IMG/VR virus record: IMGVR_UViG_3300008111_000132
Span: 1-29,030 of that record
DNA from: a virus
Length of the DNA stretch: 29,030 bases
Strand: one strand, 5' to 3'
Numbering within the stretch: the stretch's first letter is position 1; every line of letters begins with the position of its first letter. Position numbers and translations under genes: made by a program. The notes beneath the pieces were generated by a model. That model saw nothing but the letters and a program-made list of their open reading frames with translations, was not told where the DNA came from and ran no database searches. Positions 13,099 to 19,892 of this stretch are shown here, piece after piece.

Positions 13099-13194
13099 AA
13101 TATTGTCTGGCAAATGTCATACGAAGTTTTTGCCAAACAATATTGGCGAGGACCAGTCTGACCCCAGTGTTGTCATACGAATGTTGTTTGGCAA
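13099..13194. repeat. Intergenic inverted repeat 1 (three half-sites)
   Basis: AATATTGTCTGGCAAA (13099-13114) faces TTTGCCAAACAATATT (13129-13144) with one mismatch and a 14-nt spacer that contains GTCATACGAA. A third half-site TTGTTTGGCAA (13184-13194) lies just after another GTCATACGAA (13172). Confidence 0.8.
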
Positions 13195-13206
13195 AATGGT
13201 CGGGTA

Positions 13207-14175
13207 TTAACTAAAGTCGATTTCGTATTTAGCGAACTGTTTTTTTAGGTGATCTTTAATTTCTCTATAAAGGTCCCAATCATCAGTTGCTGTAAGTGGT
13301 TTCCCGTCATACGACTCAAATGACGCAGTAAGTGAAATACTATAATCGGGGATGATGGTATTTGTTCGAGGGTCTATCAATGTTGCGGGATTATAGTCGT
13401 ATTTGCTGGTTGAATATAGATATATACCATTACCCATACCCATTCGTAATACGTATGGTTTCCCTTTGTACATACCCTTGGATAATGCTTTGAGAATTAC
13501 TTTTCCTCTTTTAACGGATCTTAATCTTTCCTCATCAAAATTATCAGAGAACTTAGCAATTAAGTTTTCAGGGATAACAAGTGTATTACGAATGGCCTGT
13601 CTTTGAAAACTATTTAAATCATTAAACGACTTAACCTCTTGTTTGGGTACGTCGAATATGTTTTCCTGTATTGTTTGTCCGTGACCGAAAAGAAACTTCA
13701 TATCTAATTCCGTCATCAAAGTTTTTGCAACCTGACTTGGAATTACTTCTCTTAAATTAAAATTAAACGAACCATTGTCATACGTTCTAAACCCTTCGAT
13801 TGGATAATCCACATCTGGCATTGACATTGACATTTTACCATTACCTATGGCTTCATTGGTGAACAGGTGTAATCCATGTTTTATACCTAAGTTATATATG
13901 TGTACAAAAATATCGAACATACATGTGGGACTTATTTGTGCACCTCCGTCTAATCTAAAATCAGGTAATATTCTTAAGTTACCCTCATGGGAACTACTTG
14001 AGCTGATTGCACATTTTGCTTCAGCGTTTTCAATTCTGAAGTCTAACGATGAAAAGTCTTTTGAAATTTTAAATATAGCCTCTTCAAAATCAACCTTACT
14101 ATCATTGAATTCAAATTCCTTCTTTGGTTCTTGGTTCTCCCCGTCTTCCATTAGTATGTCATACATCTTGATCAT
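13207..14175 (-). CDS. Hypothetical protein with short MYDILMED leader, 322 aa
   Basis: The start is ATG 14175 (MIKMYDILMED) or ATG 14166 (MYDILMED); the frame continues upstream only through a dispersed repeat copy via a TTG. The protein is soluble and mixed alpha/beta. It has an N-terminal Asp/Glu-rich part, a Ser-rich stretch (SSSSSHEG, near residue 60), and a C-terminal part with KGKPYVLRMGMGNGIYLY. I do not recognise a family. A short leader ending in ILMED followed by a polar linker recalls virion-associated proteins elsewhere in the window. It is the last gene on this strand before the gene-free region. Confidence 0.7.
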   Translation of the reverse strand: MIKMYDILMEDGENQEPKKEFEFNDSKVDFEEAIFKISKDFSSLDFRIENAEAKCAISSSSSHEGNLRILPDFRLDGGAQISPTCMFDIFVHIYNLGIKHGLHLFTNEAIGNGKMSMSMPDVDYPIEGFRTYDNGSFNFNLREVIPSQVAKTLMTELDMKFLFGHGQTIQENIFDVPKQEVKSFNDLNSFQRQAIRNTLVIPENLIAKFSDNFDEERLRSVKRGKVILKALSKGMYKGKPYVLRMGMGNGIYLYSTSKYDYNPATLIDPRTNTIIPDYSISLTASFESYDGKPLTATDDWDLYREIKDHLKKQFAKYEIDFS

Positions 14176-14189
14176 AATAATAAATACTT

Positions 14190-14200
14190 TTGCCAAACAA
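14190..14200 (-). repeat. Single TTGTTTGGCAA half-site before a gene start
   Basis: On the - strand ATATTGTTTGGCAAAA ends 12 nt before the ATG at 14175. This is one of three single copies placed just upstream of - strand genes. Confidence 0.7.
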
Positions 14201-14245
14201 TATCTACCGTCTTCTTGGATCCTGAATCAGGAGACACTGTTTAAT

Positions 14246-14290
14246 AAAAAAATCCCAAGTGCAGACTTGGGGGTCTACACGTTGGGATTT
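14246..14290 (-). terminator. Rho-independent terminator with nested stems
   Basis: On the - strand AAATCCCAA and TTGGGATTT form the outer stem, followed by T7. An inner alternative CCCAAG/CTTGGG also exists. It ends the unit containing the 62-aa basic protein. Confidence 0.8.
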
Positions 14291-14337
14291 AACGACCGAT
14301 ATATAATTAAAGGGCTTTAAAACCCTCAAATCATATA

Positions 14338-14526
14338 TTAGGCTGTTGCAAGGAGCTGATTGCGATAAGCAATTGCATTTCTCTTAGAAGAGAAATTCTT
14401 GCTGTATTTAGTTCCAGCTACACTTACACGTACACGATAGGATGAACCATCGAAGTACACATTGCTTGAAACCGGTACATAAGTAGTTTTAGTACGACGG
14501 TTTCGGTTGGTTGTTGATTTTTTCAT
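14338..14526 (-). CDS. Small basic AP2/Arm-type DNA-binding-like protein, 62 aa
   Basis: An Arg/Lys/Thr-rich head (about residues 1-15) is followed by VYFDGSSYRVRVSVAGTKYSKNFSSKRNAIAYRNQLL, read as three beta strands and a helix. This is the pattern of AP2-like and integrase Arm-type DNA-binding domains (YRVRVxVxGxKxxxxFxxxxxAxxYRNxLL). A protein this small with no catalytic domain is a candidate DNA-binding regulator. It lies next to several copies of the dispersed repeat, so it is one candidate for the protein that reads them. Confidence 0.7.
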   Translation of the reverse strand: MKKSTTNRNRRTKTTYVPVSSNVYFDGSSYRVRVSVAGTKYSKNFSSKRNAIAYRNQLLATA

Positions 14527-14605
14527 ATAACATTTGGTTTATATTAAAATATAACATCCAAAAGTCATAAAAAAAAATATCCGGCAACTTTTTTTAAAAA
14601 AGTTT

Positions 14606-14616
14606 TTGCCAAGCAA
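14606..14616 (-). repeat. Half-site variant TTGCTTGGCAA
   Basis: One base differs from the consensus. It lies in the 112-nt gap before the 62-aa gene, next to the near-perfect repeat AACTTTTTTT/AAAAAAGTT (14586-14604). Confidence 0.6.
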
Positions 14617-14638
14617 TATCGCCCGATCATCTCCTCCC

Positions 14639-14782
14639 TCAGGGTTTCTTCTTATATCGAGAACCCCACTTGATGGACATGTATGCATCATACCTGTGTC
14701 TCTTCATCCCATTGAAGAGAAAGTACACAAAGTAGTAATCCCAAATCCATTCCAACTCTTTAAAGAACTTCTTCATAAGCAT
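14639..14782 (-). CDS. Hypothetical aromatic basic protein, 47 aa
   Basis: ATG at 14782 (or 14776) opens a 47-codon frame: MLMKKFFKELEWIWDYYFVYFLFNGMKRHRYDAY and a basic end. The Trp/Tyr/Phe-rich middle (about residues 7-24) could dip into a membrane. The composition is protein-like and the gap is otherwise empty, which supports a real gene. The half-site ATATTGTTTGGCAAAA ends only a few nt before its start. Confidence 0.55.
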   Translation of the reverse strand: MLMKKFFKELEWIWDYYFVYFLFNGMKRHRYDAYMSIKWGSRYKKKP

Positions 14783-14786
14783 AATT

Positions 14787-14797
14787 TTGCCAAACAA
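14787..14797 (-). repeat. Half-site next to the 47-aa gene start
   Basis: TTGTTTGGCAA on the - strand, ending 4 nt before the ATG at 14782. It could affect translation if it is in the mRNA. Confidence 0.7.
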
Positions 14798-14827
14798 TAT
14801 CCGACAGACTCATCCTGATCTGAACCG

Positions 14828-15028
14828 TCAGATATTATTATGATACTCGAGATCTTCTTTGTTTATTGATTCAAGATTGAACTCATCGTACAATTGTTTC
14901 AGGACCCTGAGTTCACCTTCAGATCGATACTCTTCTTCAGGGCTGTCGAAATATCCTAAATCAATTCTGTTTGTTAATGAGTCGATCTTAGTAACGATCC
15001 ACAACATTAAAATGGGTTTATTTATCAT
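14828..15028 (-). CDS. Hypothetical protein, 66 aa
   Basis: A soluble acidic protein with a beta-like start (PILMLWIVTKIDSLTNRIDLGYF) and a Glu-rich helical end (SPEEEYRSEGELRVLKQLYDEFN). It lies downstream of the terminator at 15058. No clear promoter is visible, so it may depend on readthrough. Not a recognised family. Confidence 0.65.
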   Translation of the reverse strand: MINKPILMLWIVTKIDSLTNRIDLGYFDSPEEEYRSEGELRVLKQLYDEFNLESINKEDLEYHNNI

Positions 15029-15057
15029 GATATAATAGTTTTACAATTTTATGGGAC

Positions 15058-15083
15058 AAAAAAAAGGACTCTTGTTAGAGTCC
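15058..15083 (-). terminator. Rho-independent terminator overlapping a stop codon
   Basis: On the - strand GGACTCT and AGAGTCC pair over a four-base loop, followed by T8. The stop codon of the DUF4241 gene (15075-15077) lies in the loop, so the stem is also the end of the gene. Confidence 0.9.
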
Positions 15084-15662
15084 GTGTAAAGCTGGATGAA
15101 TCTTTCCTTTTACTCCCCTTGGTCGATACTTACCCTCCTCATCGATGTAGAAGTCAATAATCAATCCAACCACCTTACGGTTAACTCTTGCCACATACAG
15201 TGTATATGACCCATCTCCAATTCCTGAACGAGTCACCACACCATTTTCATATGAACCCCACTCAAGTTTTGCTAAAGTGATCTTACACATCTTCAGGTAC
15301 CAATCGTCCCCGTCTTTGGTGACAGGAAGCTCGAACGGTCTTCCATCATATGTTTCTGTTGGTACATCCATATCAATACCGTCGACTCTGTAAGTTTCCT
15401 TACTGAAGATACCGGCCTGACCTGAATCAACACCAATCTCAGCAGAATACTTTCTCCACGTGAGATCCTGATCAAGATAATCCTCGTGGATAGCTGTTAG
15501 ATACGCAATTCTGTTGCCCCAACCATCTGTTTCCATTTCAGTGGCATTAGCAACATAGGATCCAGGTAATACATTCTTTACAATGGCTTGGCACCAAGTT
15601 GGAATGGTGTAGCAGGGATCGGATACTACTACTTCTTTTCCGAGTGTGATTTTGTTTGTCAT
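15075..15662 (-). CDS. DUF4241-family protein
   Basis: The 195-residue product has the DUF4241 hallmarks: VSDPCYTIP near the start, LPGSYVA, GWGNRIAYLTAIH, then IGVDSGQAGIF at 77-86, and a C-terminal SGIGDGSYTLYVARVNRKVVGLIIDF. The family has no established activity; a compact beta-rich fold is likely. There is no signal peptide. The start ATG lies inside the dispersed motif TTCGTATGACA (15658-15667). The stop lies in the loop of its terminator. It is the last gene of the unit transcribed from about 17335. Confidence 0.8.
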   Translation of the reverse strand: MTNKITLGKEVVVSDPCYTIPTWCQAIVKNVLPGSYVANATEMETDGWGNRIAYLTAIHEDYLDQDLTWRKYSAEIGVDSGQAGIFSKETYRVDGIDMDVPTETYDGRPFELPVTKDGDDWYLKMCKITLAKLEWGSYENGVVTRSGIGDGSYTLYVARVNRKVVGLIIDFYIDEEGKYRPRGVKGKIHPALHGL

Positions 15663-15667
15663 ACGAA
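15658..15667 (-). promoter_or_regulatory. TTCGTATGAC motif over a start codon
   Basis: An exact copy of the 10-mer also present in spacers. Here its ATG is the start codon of the DUF4241 gene. Confidence 0.6.
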
Positions 15668-15898
15668 TCAGGGTTTTAATGTTTCTAATATTCTTTCGTA
15701 AATCTTTCTTGTTAAAGAACTGTCCACTGTTCCACCAGGTATTACACGGTCCCTACAGACGATATCACCTGATAAACAATCAACCTCTTTTACCAAAACA
15801 GAATCAAAAAGTATTGGAGATGGGAATCTAACAATACCCTTTGTTCCTTTTGATAATCCAACTTGGAGTGCTTCATTTCTAAGCTCTAAGAATTCCAT
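15668..15898 (-). CDS. Hypothetical protein, 76 aa
   Basis: A small, probably beta-rich protein (TKGIVRFPSPILFDSVLVKEVD, then GDIVCRDRVIPGGTV), ending in a helix with Leu repeats. No signal, metal motif or recognised family. It ends 5 nt before the DUF4241 start and is in the same unit. Confidence 0.7.
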   Translation of the reverse strand: MEFLELRNEALQVGLSKGTKGIVRFPSPILFDSVLVKEVDCLSGDIVCRDRVIPGGTVDSSLTRKIYERILETLKP

Positions 15899-15934
15899 AT
15901 GATAAAGGTATTACATTAACTGGAATATTCCAAA

Positions 15935-16435
15935 TTAATTTGTGATATTTTTATAGATGCTTTCGTACTTCTTGATATTCTCCTGAATTTCAACATCCAT
16001 AGCTTTTACTAACTTGGAATATGCTTTATCCATAAAGTCCTGATTGCCAGACAATTTATCAAGATCACCGTCCCAAAACTCGAGGTTATCTACAATGACA
16101 CGTATATCCTTAGTTGTCTTATCAGTTCTAAAAAATGGACAACGAGCGTAGATATATTCATTACGTACTATGTTGAGCTTGATGTCATCGTTCGTCAGAT
16201 TTTCCTTGGACCTGATTTGCATGATGATCACTTCAAGATCAGCAAGTTGCTGAATCTCTGTCTTTGTCTTCGTGATTAGATCCTGATATGATTTAACAAA
16301 CTGACCCAACTTCTTGGATTCCTTATTTGCCAGTGAACTTCCATAATCCATGAACCTGTCGTAAGAACTTTTTTCTTTTTCATTACCTACGACATTTACA
16401 AACACACCTTCGATGTTCTTGTTTACTCTACCCAT
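15935..16435 (-). CDS. Hypothetical coiled-coil-like protein, 166 aa
   Basis: Mostly helical and charged, with a probable coiled coil in residues 40-80 (GQFVKSYQDLITKTKTEIQQLADLEVIIMQI). A compact C-terminal half follows, with ARCPFF and DNLEFWDGDLDKLSG. Not a recognised family. The short leader before it includes a dispersed-repeat half-site (16471) that is also the end of the preceding gene. Confidence 0.7.
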   Translation of the reverse strand: MGRVNKNIEGVFVNVVGNEKEKSSYDRFMDYGSSLANKESKKLGQFVKSYQDLITKTKTEIQQLADLEVIIMQIRSKENLTNDDIKLNIVRNEYIYARCPFFRTDKTTKDIRVIVDNLEFWDGDLDKLSGNQDFMDKAYSKLVKAMDVEIQENIKKYESIYKNITN

Positions 16436-16458
16436 AATTGCAGTTTTTGTTTTTTGTT

Positions 16459-16656
16459 TTAAAAATTATTTTGCCAAACAATATTGGACATCTCCTCAGA
16501 TCTGTTGTTCTTGAGATGTTCAATGTACTCGAGAAACGTCATTCCGAATCCATTCGGAACATCGTGCAACCTCCTACCGACATTGAATTCGTTAATCCAA
16601 TCTTGTTCCGATGGTTGATCCACGGGATACGTGCTTGTCATGATGTTAATACTCAT
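16459..16656 (-). CDS. Hypothetical protein, 65 aa, ending in the dispersed motif
   Basis: Starts at ATG 16656 with further in-frame ATGs near by. It is a soluble acidic protein (DQPSEQDWINEFNVGRRLHDVP, FLEYIEHLKNN). Its last codons are formed by the repeat: AATATTGTTTGGCAAAATAAT reads NIVWQNN, then F and stop. The repeat thus seems to have entered or supplied the C-terminus. No family is recognised. Confidence 0.65.
   Translation of the reverse strand: MSINIMTSTYPVDQPSEQDWINEFNVGRRLHDVPNGFGMTFLEYIEHLKNNRSEEMSNIVWQNNF
16471..16481 (-). repeat. Half-site inside a coding end
   Basis: TTGTTTGGCAA on the - strand with AATA before it. It is the only copy I found that is clearly within a gene. 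Confidence 0.7.
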
Positions 16657-16666
16657 TTGTTATGAT

Positions 16667-16897
16667 TTAACGGTTATAAATTTTTTTATATTCCTTATCG
16701 GTCAAGAACCTGAAAGGTGAAGTAATCTTCTTACCAAGAAGCAAGAGTCCCATCACATGGTCAATTTTCTCGATGTCATCAATAAGAGCTCGATTACCCT
16801 GTGCAGGATGTTTGATGTTGTTGATTGTTGTGTACAATCTTTCTTCGATGGAATCAACTACATAAGTTGACTCGAAGGTTTCTTTTTTCTTTGCCAT
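16667..16897 (-). CDS. Hypothetical protein, 76 aa
   Basis: A basic, Lys-rich start (MAKKKE) leads into a helical protein with one hydrophobic patch (VMGLLLLGKKI, about residues 48-58) that is too short for a membrane helix. It lies 10 nt upstream of the 65-aa gene and 12 nt after the preceding stop. Not a recognised family. Confidence 0.7.
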   Translation of the reverse strand: MAKKKETFESTYVVDSIEERLYTTINNIKHPAQGNRALIDDIEKIDHVMGLLLLGKKITSPFRFLTDKEYKKIYNR

Positions 16898-16909
16898 GGT
16901 TTTTTGTTT

Positions 16910-17302
16910 TTAAAATTTAGTTACGAAAAGTTTATAATCAACTGTACCGATTTCAATGAAACTAAGGTTATCCGCATTTACACTATCATTATAAATCCAA
17001 TTGGGATTCTCTCTCGGATTATATTTCAACCTAACACACATGGAGTACGTGTCATACGGATCAAACCCATCAAACTTTACATCTATCGAATCACACAAGA
17101 TCCATGCACAAACTGTCTTGTGTTCACCGTCAAAGATCTTCTGTGCGGTCTTCTTATTGTTCTTGAGTGTACATCCTTTCATCACGAGCTGCGTTGATGT
17201 AGGTGATACATATTCCACCTCACCAGATGGATACTGTATTTTCCATTTCATATAATTCTGACCTCGCCCAAGATTAAAACGAACTTTAATTTTCTTGCTC
17301 AT
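16910..17302 (-). CDS. Hypothetical beta-rich protein, 130 aa
   Basis: Start ATG 17302 (MSKKIKVRFN) or the in-frame ATG 17320, which adds MTQIKN and lies inside the motif TTCGTATGACA. Both fit a promoter whose -7 ends at 17341. The protein is soluble and beta-rich (KKIKVRFNLGRG, MKWKIQYPSGEVEYVSP) with an Asn/Asp-rich C-terminus. It is the first gene of a six-gene unit running to 15075. No family is recognised. Confidence 0.7.
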   Translation of the reverse strand: MSKKIKVRFNLGRGQNYMKWKIQYPSGEVEYVSPTSTQLVMKGCTLKNNKKTAQKIFDGEHKTVCAWILCDSIDVKFDGFDPYDTYSMCVRLKYNPRENPNWIYNDSVNADNLSFIEIGTVDYKLFVTKF

Positions 17303-17340
17303 GTTTTTGATCTGTGTCATACGAATAATATTAGGAGTTA

Positions 17341-17372
17341 CAAAGATATAACAGGGATACGAATATACCAAA
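17341..17372 (-). promoter_or_regulatory. Promoter inside a 12-bp inverted repeat
   Basis: On the - strand TTTG (17369-17372) and TATCTTTG (17341-17348), 20 nt apart. The arms ATAACAGGGATA (17348-17359) and TATCCCTGTTAT (17375-17386) flank the -33 box, so a protein on this repeat would block or help the polymerase. TTCGTATGAC follows at 17316. Confidence 0.75.
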
Positions 17373-17395
17373 TATATCCCTGTTATTTTTTTATA

Positions 17396-18154
17396 TTATT
17401 GGATTACAAATTTATTTGTATCCACGAGTTTATTTCGGACCCGTTTAAATTTCAAACCGACAATGACGTTTTTATCATCTCTGTACCTCATGTCATAAAG
17501 ATCTCCATTGATTACAGGACGACCCCAAAAGGTTTCGGGTACATCTTTAAAAACTACCGCCACCCTGATGTCATTGTTCAACATACTAATACAGTCCTGA
17601 AAATTAGAACCACTGTAGGAAAATGTGATATCATAATTCGGATACTTCTTTACCAACTCCAAACGTTTAGCAACCTTTGTGTAATCGTAAAATTGAACGT
17701 CAGAAAAGATCTCCAAAATATTTTGTTTGCGACCGTCAACATCTAAGTAAAATGATTCAGGTGAGATGTCACTCGTGTTATTCAGACGTACACTGAAATG
17801 AAGATCTTCATTGATCGATCTTTGCCAGGCATTATAGATCTCATCGATCATCCACTTCATAAAGAATTCTCGATGTTCAAAAAACAGTTTTGTCTTCTTG
17901 ATTCGTGATGCATTAATCTTGTTCTCCTTAACGTCCATTTTATTACGCCCTGATTCATTCAAACACAATTGTGTACATTCAGGGGTCCTTTTCGGACAAA
18001 CTTCGTATCCACTCATTTTAGCAGGTGCGAGATAAAGTGTGTAAACAAGTTCGTCATACTTATAAGCTTTCTCATGTTTGGTCGAATTGTTAACCATTCC
18101 GAGGTATGACAAACCTGTCAACTTCTTTGCTTGTGCAATTGATTTGTATTCCAT
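17396..18154 (-). CDS. GP88-like phage protein
   Basis: ATG 18154 (MEYKSIAQAK) is preferred; the frame runs further only via TTG. The 252-residue protein matches the pattern I associate with the mycobacteriophage gene-product-88 family: LAPAKMSGYEVCPKRTPEC with CTQLC (C53, C60, C64), SGR and a basic patch, then SVRLNNTSDISPESF, FYDYTKVAKRL, ITFSYSG and a C-terminal VINGDLYDMRYRD. The clustered cysteines could bind a metal or an Fe-S cluster. Function unproven. It has its own promoter overlapping the end of the gene upstream. Confidence 0.75.
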   Translation of the reverse strand: MEYKSIAQAKKLTGLSYLGMVNNSTKHEKAYKYDELVYTLYLAPAKMSGYEVCPKRTPECTQLCLNESGRNKMDVKENKINASRIKKTKLFFEHREFFMKWMIDEIYNAWQRSINEDLHFSVRLNNTSDISPESFYLDVDGRKQNILEIFSDVQFYDYTKVAKRLELVKKYPNYDITFSYSGSNFQDCISMLNNDIRVAVVFKDVPETFWGRPVINGDLYDMRYRDDKNVIVGLKFKRVRNKLVDTNKFVIQ

Positions 18155-18172
18155 ATAATTTGATTTGTGATA

Positions 18173-18203
18173 CAAAGATATAAATTTTATTTAATTCTAC
18201 AAA
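18173..18203 (-). promoter_or_regulatory. Bacteroidota-type promoter
   Basis: On the - strand TTTG (18200-18203) and TATCTTTG (18173-18180), 19 nt apart, just after the stop of the 203-aa gene. It serves the GP88-like gene. Confidence 0.8.
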
Positions 18204-18204
18204 A

Positions 18205-18816
18205 TTAATCCTCAGCTTTAGCAACTTCCTGCATGTCCTCAATAAATTGTGCAACAGATTTAGGGAGTTGTTTCAGGTCATATGACTTGATCATTTTAAC
18301 AGGTGAATACTCTCCCTCATTTTTCATGTGATAAAATCTATCTTCTTTAGTTAAAGGATTTGTATTAAAACCCTCATAGATCTCGAAAGTATTCTTATCA
18401 AGGTCGATAACATAAGCCCACTCACAGAACAAACTATCTGCAGCAAAATCCTCGCTATTGTTCAGCCAAATAAGTTTATCCGTGTCATCCTCATAAACCA
18501 TGTTCAAAATATTTGCACCATTGTCACGAGTAAGGAGTGGATATTTTTTATGATACTTTTGTGCTTGTTCACCATTCATCCAACCATCAGAAGCGTCGAT
18601 TTTTGCCAGAAAATTTTCCATCTCCTTTTGCTTCCGTGGACTCTTTTCAATAAATCGGCAACGTTCCAAAGTTTGTTTAAACTTTTCCATGTCGGAGTTC
18701 AACAAAAATTCTACAACTGTTACCCCTTGTCCTGATGGATACCCATCCCATTGTCCGTACTGTGCGATCTTGGTTTCTCCGTTTGAGATTACCATCGTGA
18801 GGTTTCTTGTTCCCAT
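18205..18816 (-). CDS. Conserved phage hypothetical protein, 203 aa
   Basis: It starts MGTRNLTMVISNGETKIAQYGQWDGYPSGQG, a strongly conserved-looking N-terminus found on phage and plasmid proteins of unknown function. This would be a compact beta start with a possible Asp/Gly active-site or binding loop. The rest is helical and acidic, with a Trp-rich middle (EWAYVIDLDKNTFEIYEGF) that recalls a folded alpha/beta domain. There is no signal peptide. It is co-transcribed with the 106-aa gene upstream (12-nt gap). Confidence 0.75.
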   Translation of the reverse strand: MGTRNLTMVISNGETKIAQYGQWDGYPSGQGVTVVEFLLNSDMEKFKQTLERCRFIEKSPRKQKEMENFLAKIDASDGWMNGEQAQKYHKKYPLLTRDNGANILNMVYEDDTDKLIWLNNSEDFAADSLFCEWAYVIDLDKNTFEIYEGFNTNPLTKEDRFYHMKNEGEYSPVKMIKSYDLKQLPKSVAQFIEDMQEVAKAED

Positions 18817-18828
18817 GTGTGTGTTTAT

Positions 18829-19149
18829 TTAAAGTAAAGCAATGATTTGTTTTCTTTTATCTACGTATTTTACAAGTCGTTTGATAAATGCATCGGCACC
18901 CTGTTTGCTCTTGAAGTAAGCAAAGAATTGACAGTACTCACTATCCTCGTCCGCAGATTTAGTAAGAACTTTGTTTTCTTTAAGACGTTCAACAACATCG
19001 TAATTACTTTCGCAGTTGTCAAATGTTTCGAGTGCTCTAAGATCTGCAGTGACGGTCCAATGTTTGTCATCACTACCCTTGTACGGTTTCAAACTTTCAG
19101 CCTTAAATGATCTCCCTTCTGTTGAGAGAGAATAGAATACTTTGTCCAT
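18829..19149 (-). CDS. Hypothetical protein, 106 aa
   Basis: A soluble, charged protein (KAESLKPYKGSDDKHWTVTADLRAL, then FDNCESNYDVVERLKENK), ending in a basic helix (FIKRLVKYVDKRKQ). Not a recognised family. It is the first gene of its unit, 20 nt after the -7 box. Confidence 0.7.
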   Translation of the reverse strand: MDKVFYSLSTEGRSFKAESLKPYKGSDDKHWTVTADLRALETFDNCESNYDVVERLKENKVLTKSADEDSEYCQFFAYFKSKQGADAFIKRLVKYVDKRKQIIALL

Positions 19150-19169
19150 GGTTATAATGTTTTAGGATA

Positions 19170-19214
19170 CAAATATACTACGTATAAATTGATAATCCAA
19201 ATTTAATTTGTTAA
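19170..19214 (-). promoter_or_regulatory. Promoter with upstream TTAACA box
   Basis: On the - strand TTAACA (19209-19214), 7 nt, TTTG (19198-19201), 20 nt, TATATTTG (19170-19177). The box-to--7 span of 45 nt is the same in three other promoters. Confidence 0.85.
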
Positions 19215-19253
19215 AATTTTGTGAAGGTGAATTCACCTGTGCCGGGATTCGTT

Positions 19254-19308
19254 GATATTGTCTGGCAAGTCGAGTAGATCCCGTCCAACCTATTTGCCAA
19301 ACAATATC
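19254..19308. repeat. Intergenic inverted repeat 2
   Basis: GATATTGTCTGGCAA (19254-19268) faces TTGCCAAACAATATC (19294-19308) with one mismatch and a 25-nt spacer. Positions 19282-19315 are identical over 34 nt to 21603-21636. Confidence 0.85.
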
Positions 19309-19350
19309 CTTAGCTGTTGCTGCGCACAGTAGAAGATGAGGTAACAGCAA

Positions 19351-19380
19351 TAAAAAACCCCCTGAAACCAGGGGGTTTTG
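19351..19380 (-). terminator. Rho-independent terminator, bidirectional-looking
   Basis: The stem AACCCCCTG / CAGGGGGTT has an A6 tail on one side and TTTT on the other. On the - strand it ends the gene at 19415. Confidence 0.92.
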
Positions 19381-19414
19381 ACACTTACTAAACCATTAGA
19401 AAAAAAACCAAATG

Positions 19415-19648
19415 TTACTTCTTTTTCACAGTAACGATTTCGAATAGGTTCTTATAGTTGTTATTTATAATTTCATCTTGGTACATCATAGCATCATCTA
19501 ATGAAAGTTTGGACTTTGATATTTCCCAATTCTTCTTTGTTTTAGATGTCCATACTTCCCAATACTTTTTCGCATCGTCTAATTTGATACGAACGAAAAC
19601 TTGTTTGGAGTGATCAAACAATGCTTTTCTTTTTTCTGGTTCTACCAT
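19415..19648 (-). CDS. Hypothetical protein, 77 aa
   Basis: ATG 19648 (MVEPEKRK) is preferred, since the upstream TTG lies in the promoter. It is a basic, Lys-rich protein with a beta-like core (KQVFVRIKLDDAKKYWEVWTS) and an acidic helix (LSLDDAMMYQDEI). Not a recognised family. It is a single-gene unit with its own promoter and terminator. Confidence 0.7.
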   Translation of the reverse strand: MVEPEKRKALFDHSKQVFVRIKLDDAKKYWEVWTSKTKKNWEISKSKLSLDDAMMYQDEIINNNYKNLFEIVTVKKK

Positions 19649-19669
19649 ACGTTTGTTTTTTTGGTTATG

Positions 19670-19700
19670 CAAAAGTAGTGAAATATATTAAATAAACAAT
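19670..19700 (-). promoter_or_regulatory. Bacteroidota-type promoter
   Basis: On the - strand ATTG (19697-19700) and TACTTTTG (19670-19677), 19 nt apart. It is a weaker match than its neighbours and carries no TTAACA box. Confidence 0.6.
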
Positions 19701-19770
19701 AAAATATTTTAAATGTTTAATTTTAGGTAAAAAAAAACTAAACAAATCTTTTATCTAATTGATTACCATT

Positions 19771-19791
19771 GTCATACGAATTGCCAAACAA
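19771..19791 (-). repeat. Fused pair of dispersed motifs
   Basis: On the - strand TTGTTTGGCAA is followed directly by TTCGTATGAC with no spacer. This is the only place where the two motifs abut. It has no facing arm. Confidence 0.8.
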
Positions 19792-19835
19792 CTTGTGCGA
19801 TCGGATTTCCCGCTGCGGGTTTTAGGTAATACAAA

Positions 19836-19861
19836 TAAAAAGGGACACCTTTCGGTGCCCC
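19836..19861 (-). terminator. Rho-independent terminator with GAAA loop
   Basis: On the - strand GGGGCACC and GGTGTCCC pair over GAAA, followed by T5. It ends the ParB-like gene. Confidence 0.9.
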
Positions 19862-19892
19862 TCTGTTCTTACTAACACTATTCACAACAAAC

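Larger units (their letters stand above)
12483..13206. other. Gene-free region between converging halves
   Basis: 724 nt with no convincing ORF, between the last + gene and the first - gene. It holds a hairpin right after the stop (12488-12510), three GC-rich hairpins, G-runs (12774-12810: GGGG, GGGG, GG, GGGGG), a 16-bp AT palindrome ATATATACGTATATAT near 12919-12934, a palindrome GTTGTTTAAACAAC (13081-13094), and the first copies of both dispersed motifs. It could be an origin, a terminus, or a converging-terminator region. Confidence 0.6.

Noticed and set aside
13847-14320. A + strand ORF of 157 aa
   Set aside because: It is a shadow of the 322-aa - strand gene and runs through that strand's terminator and a dispersed repeat.
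14606-14818. A + strand ORF of 70 aa starting at TTG
   Set aside because: It runs opposite to all neighbours and over the better 47-aa - strand gene (14639-14782).
18870-19110. Alternative ORFs on both strands over 18829-19149
   Set aside because: The 106-aa frame fits the promoter at 19170 and the operon spacing. The others lack starts in the right place.
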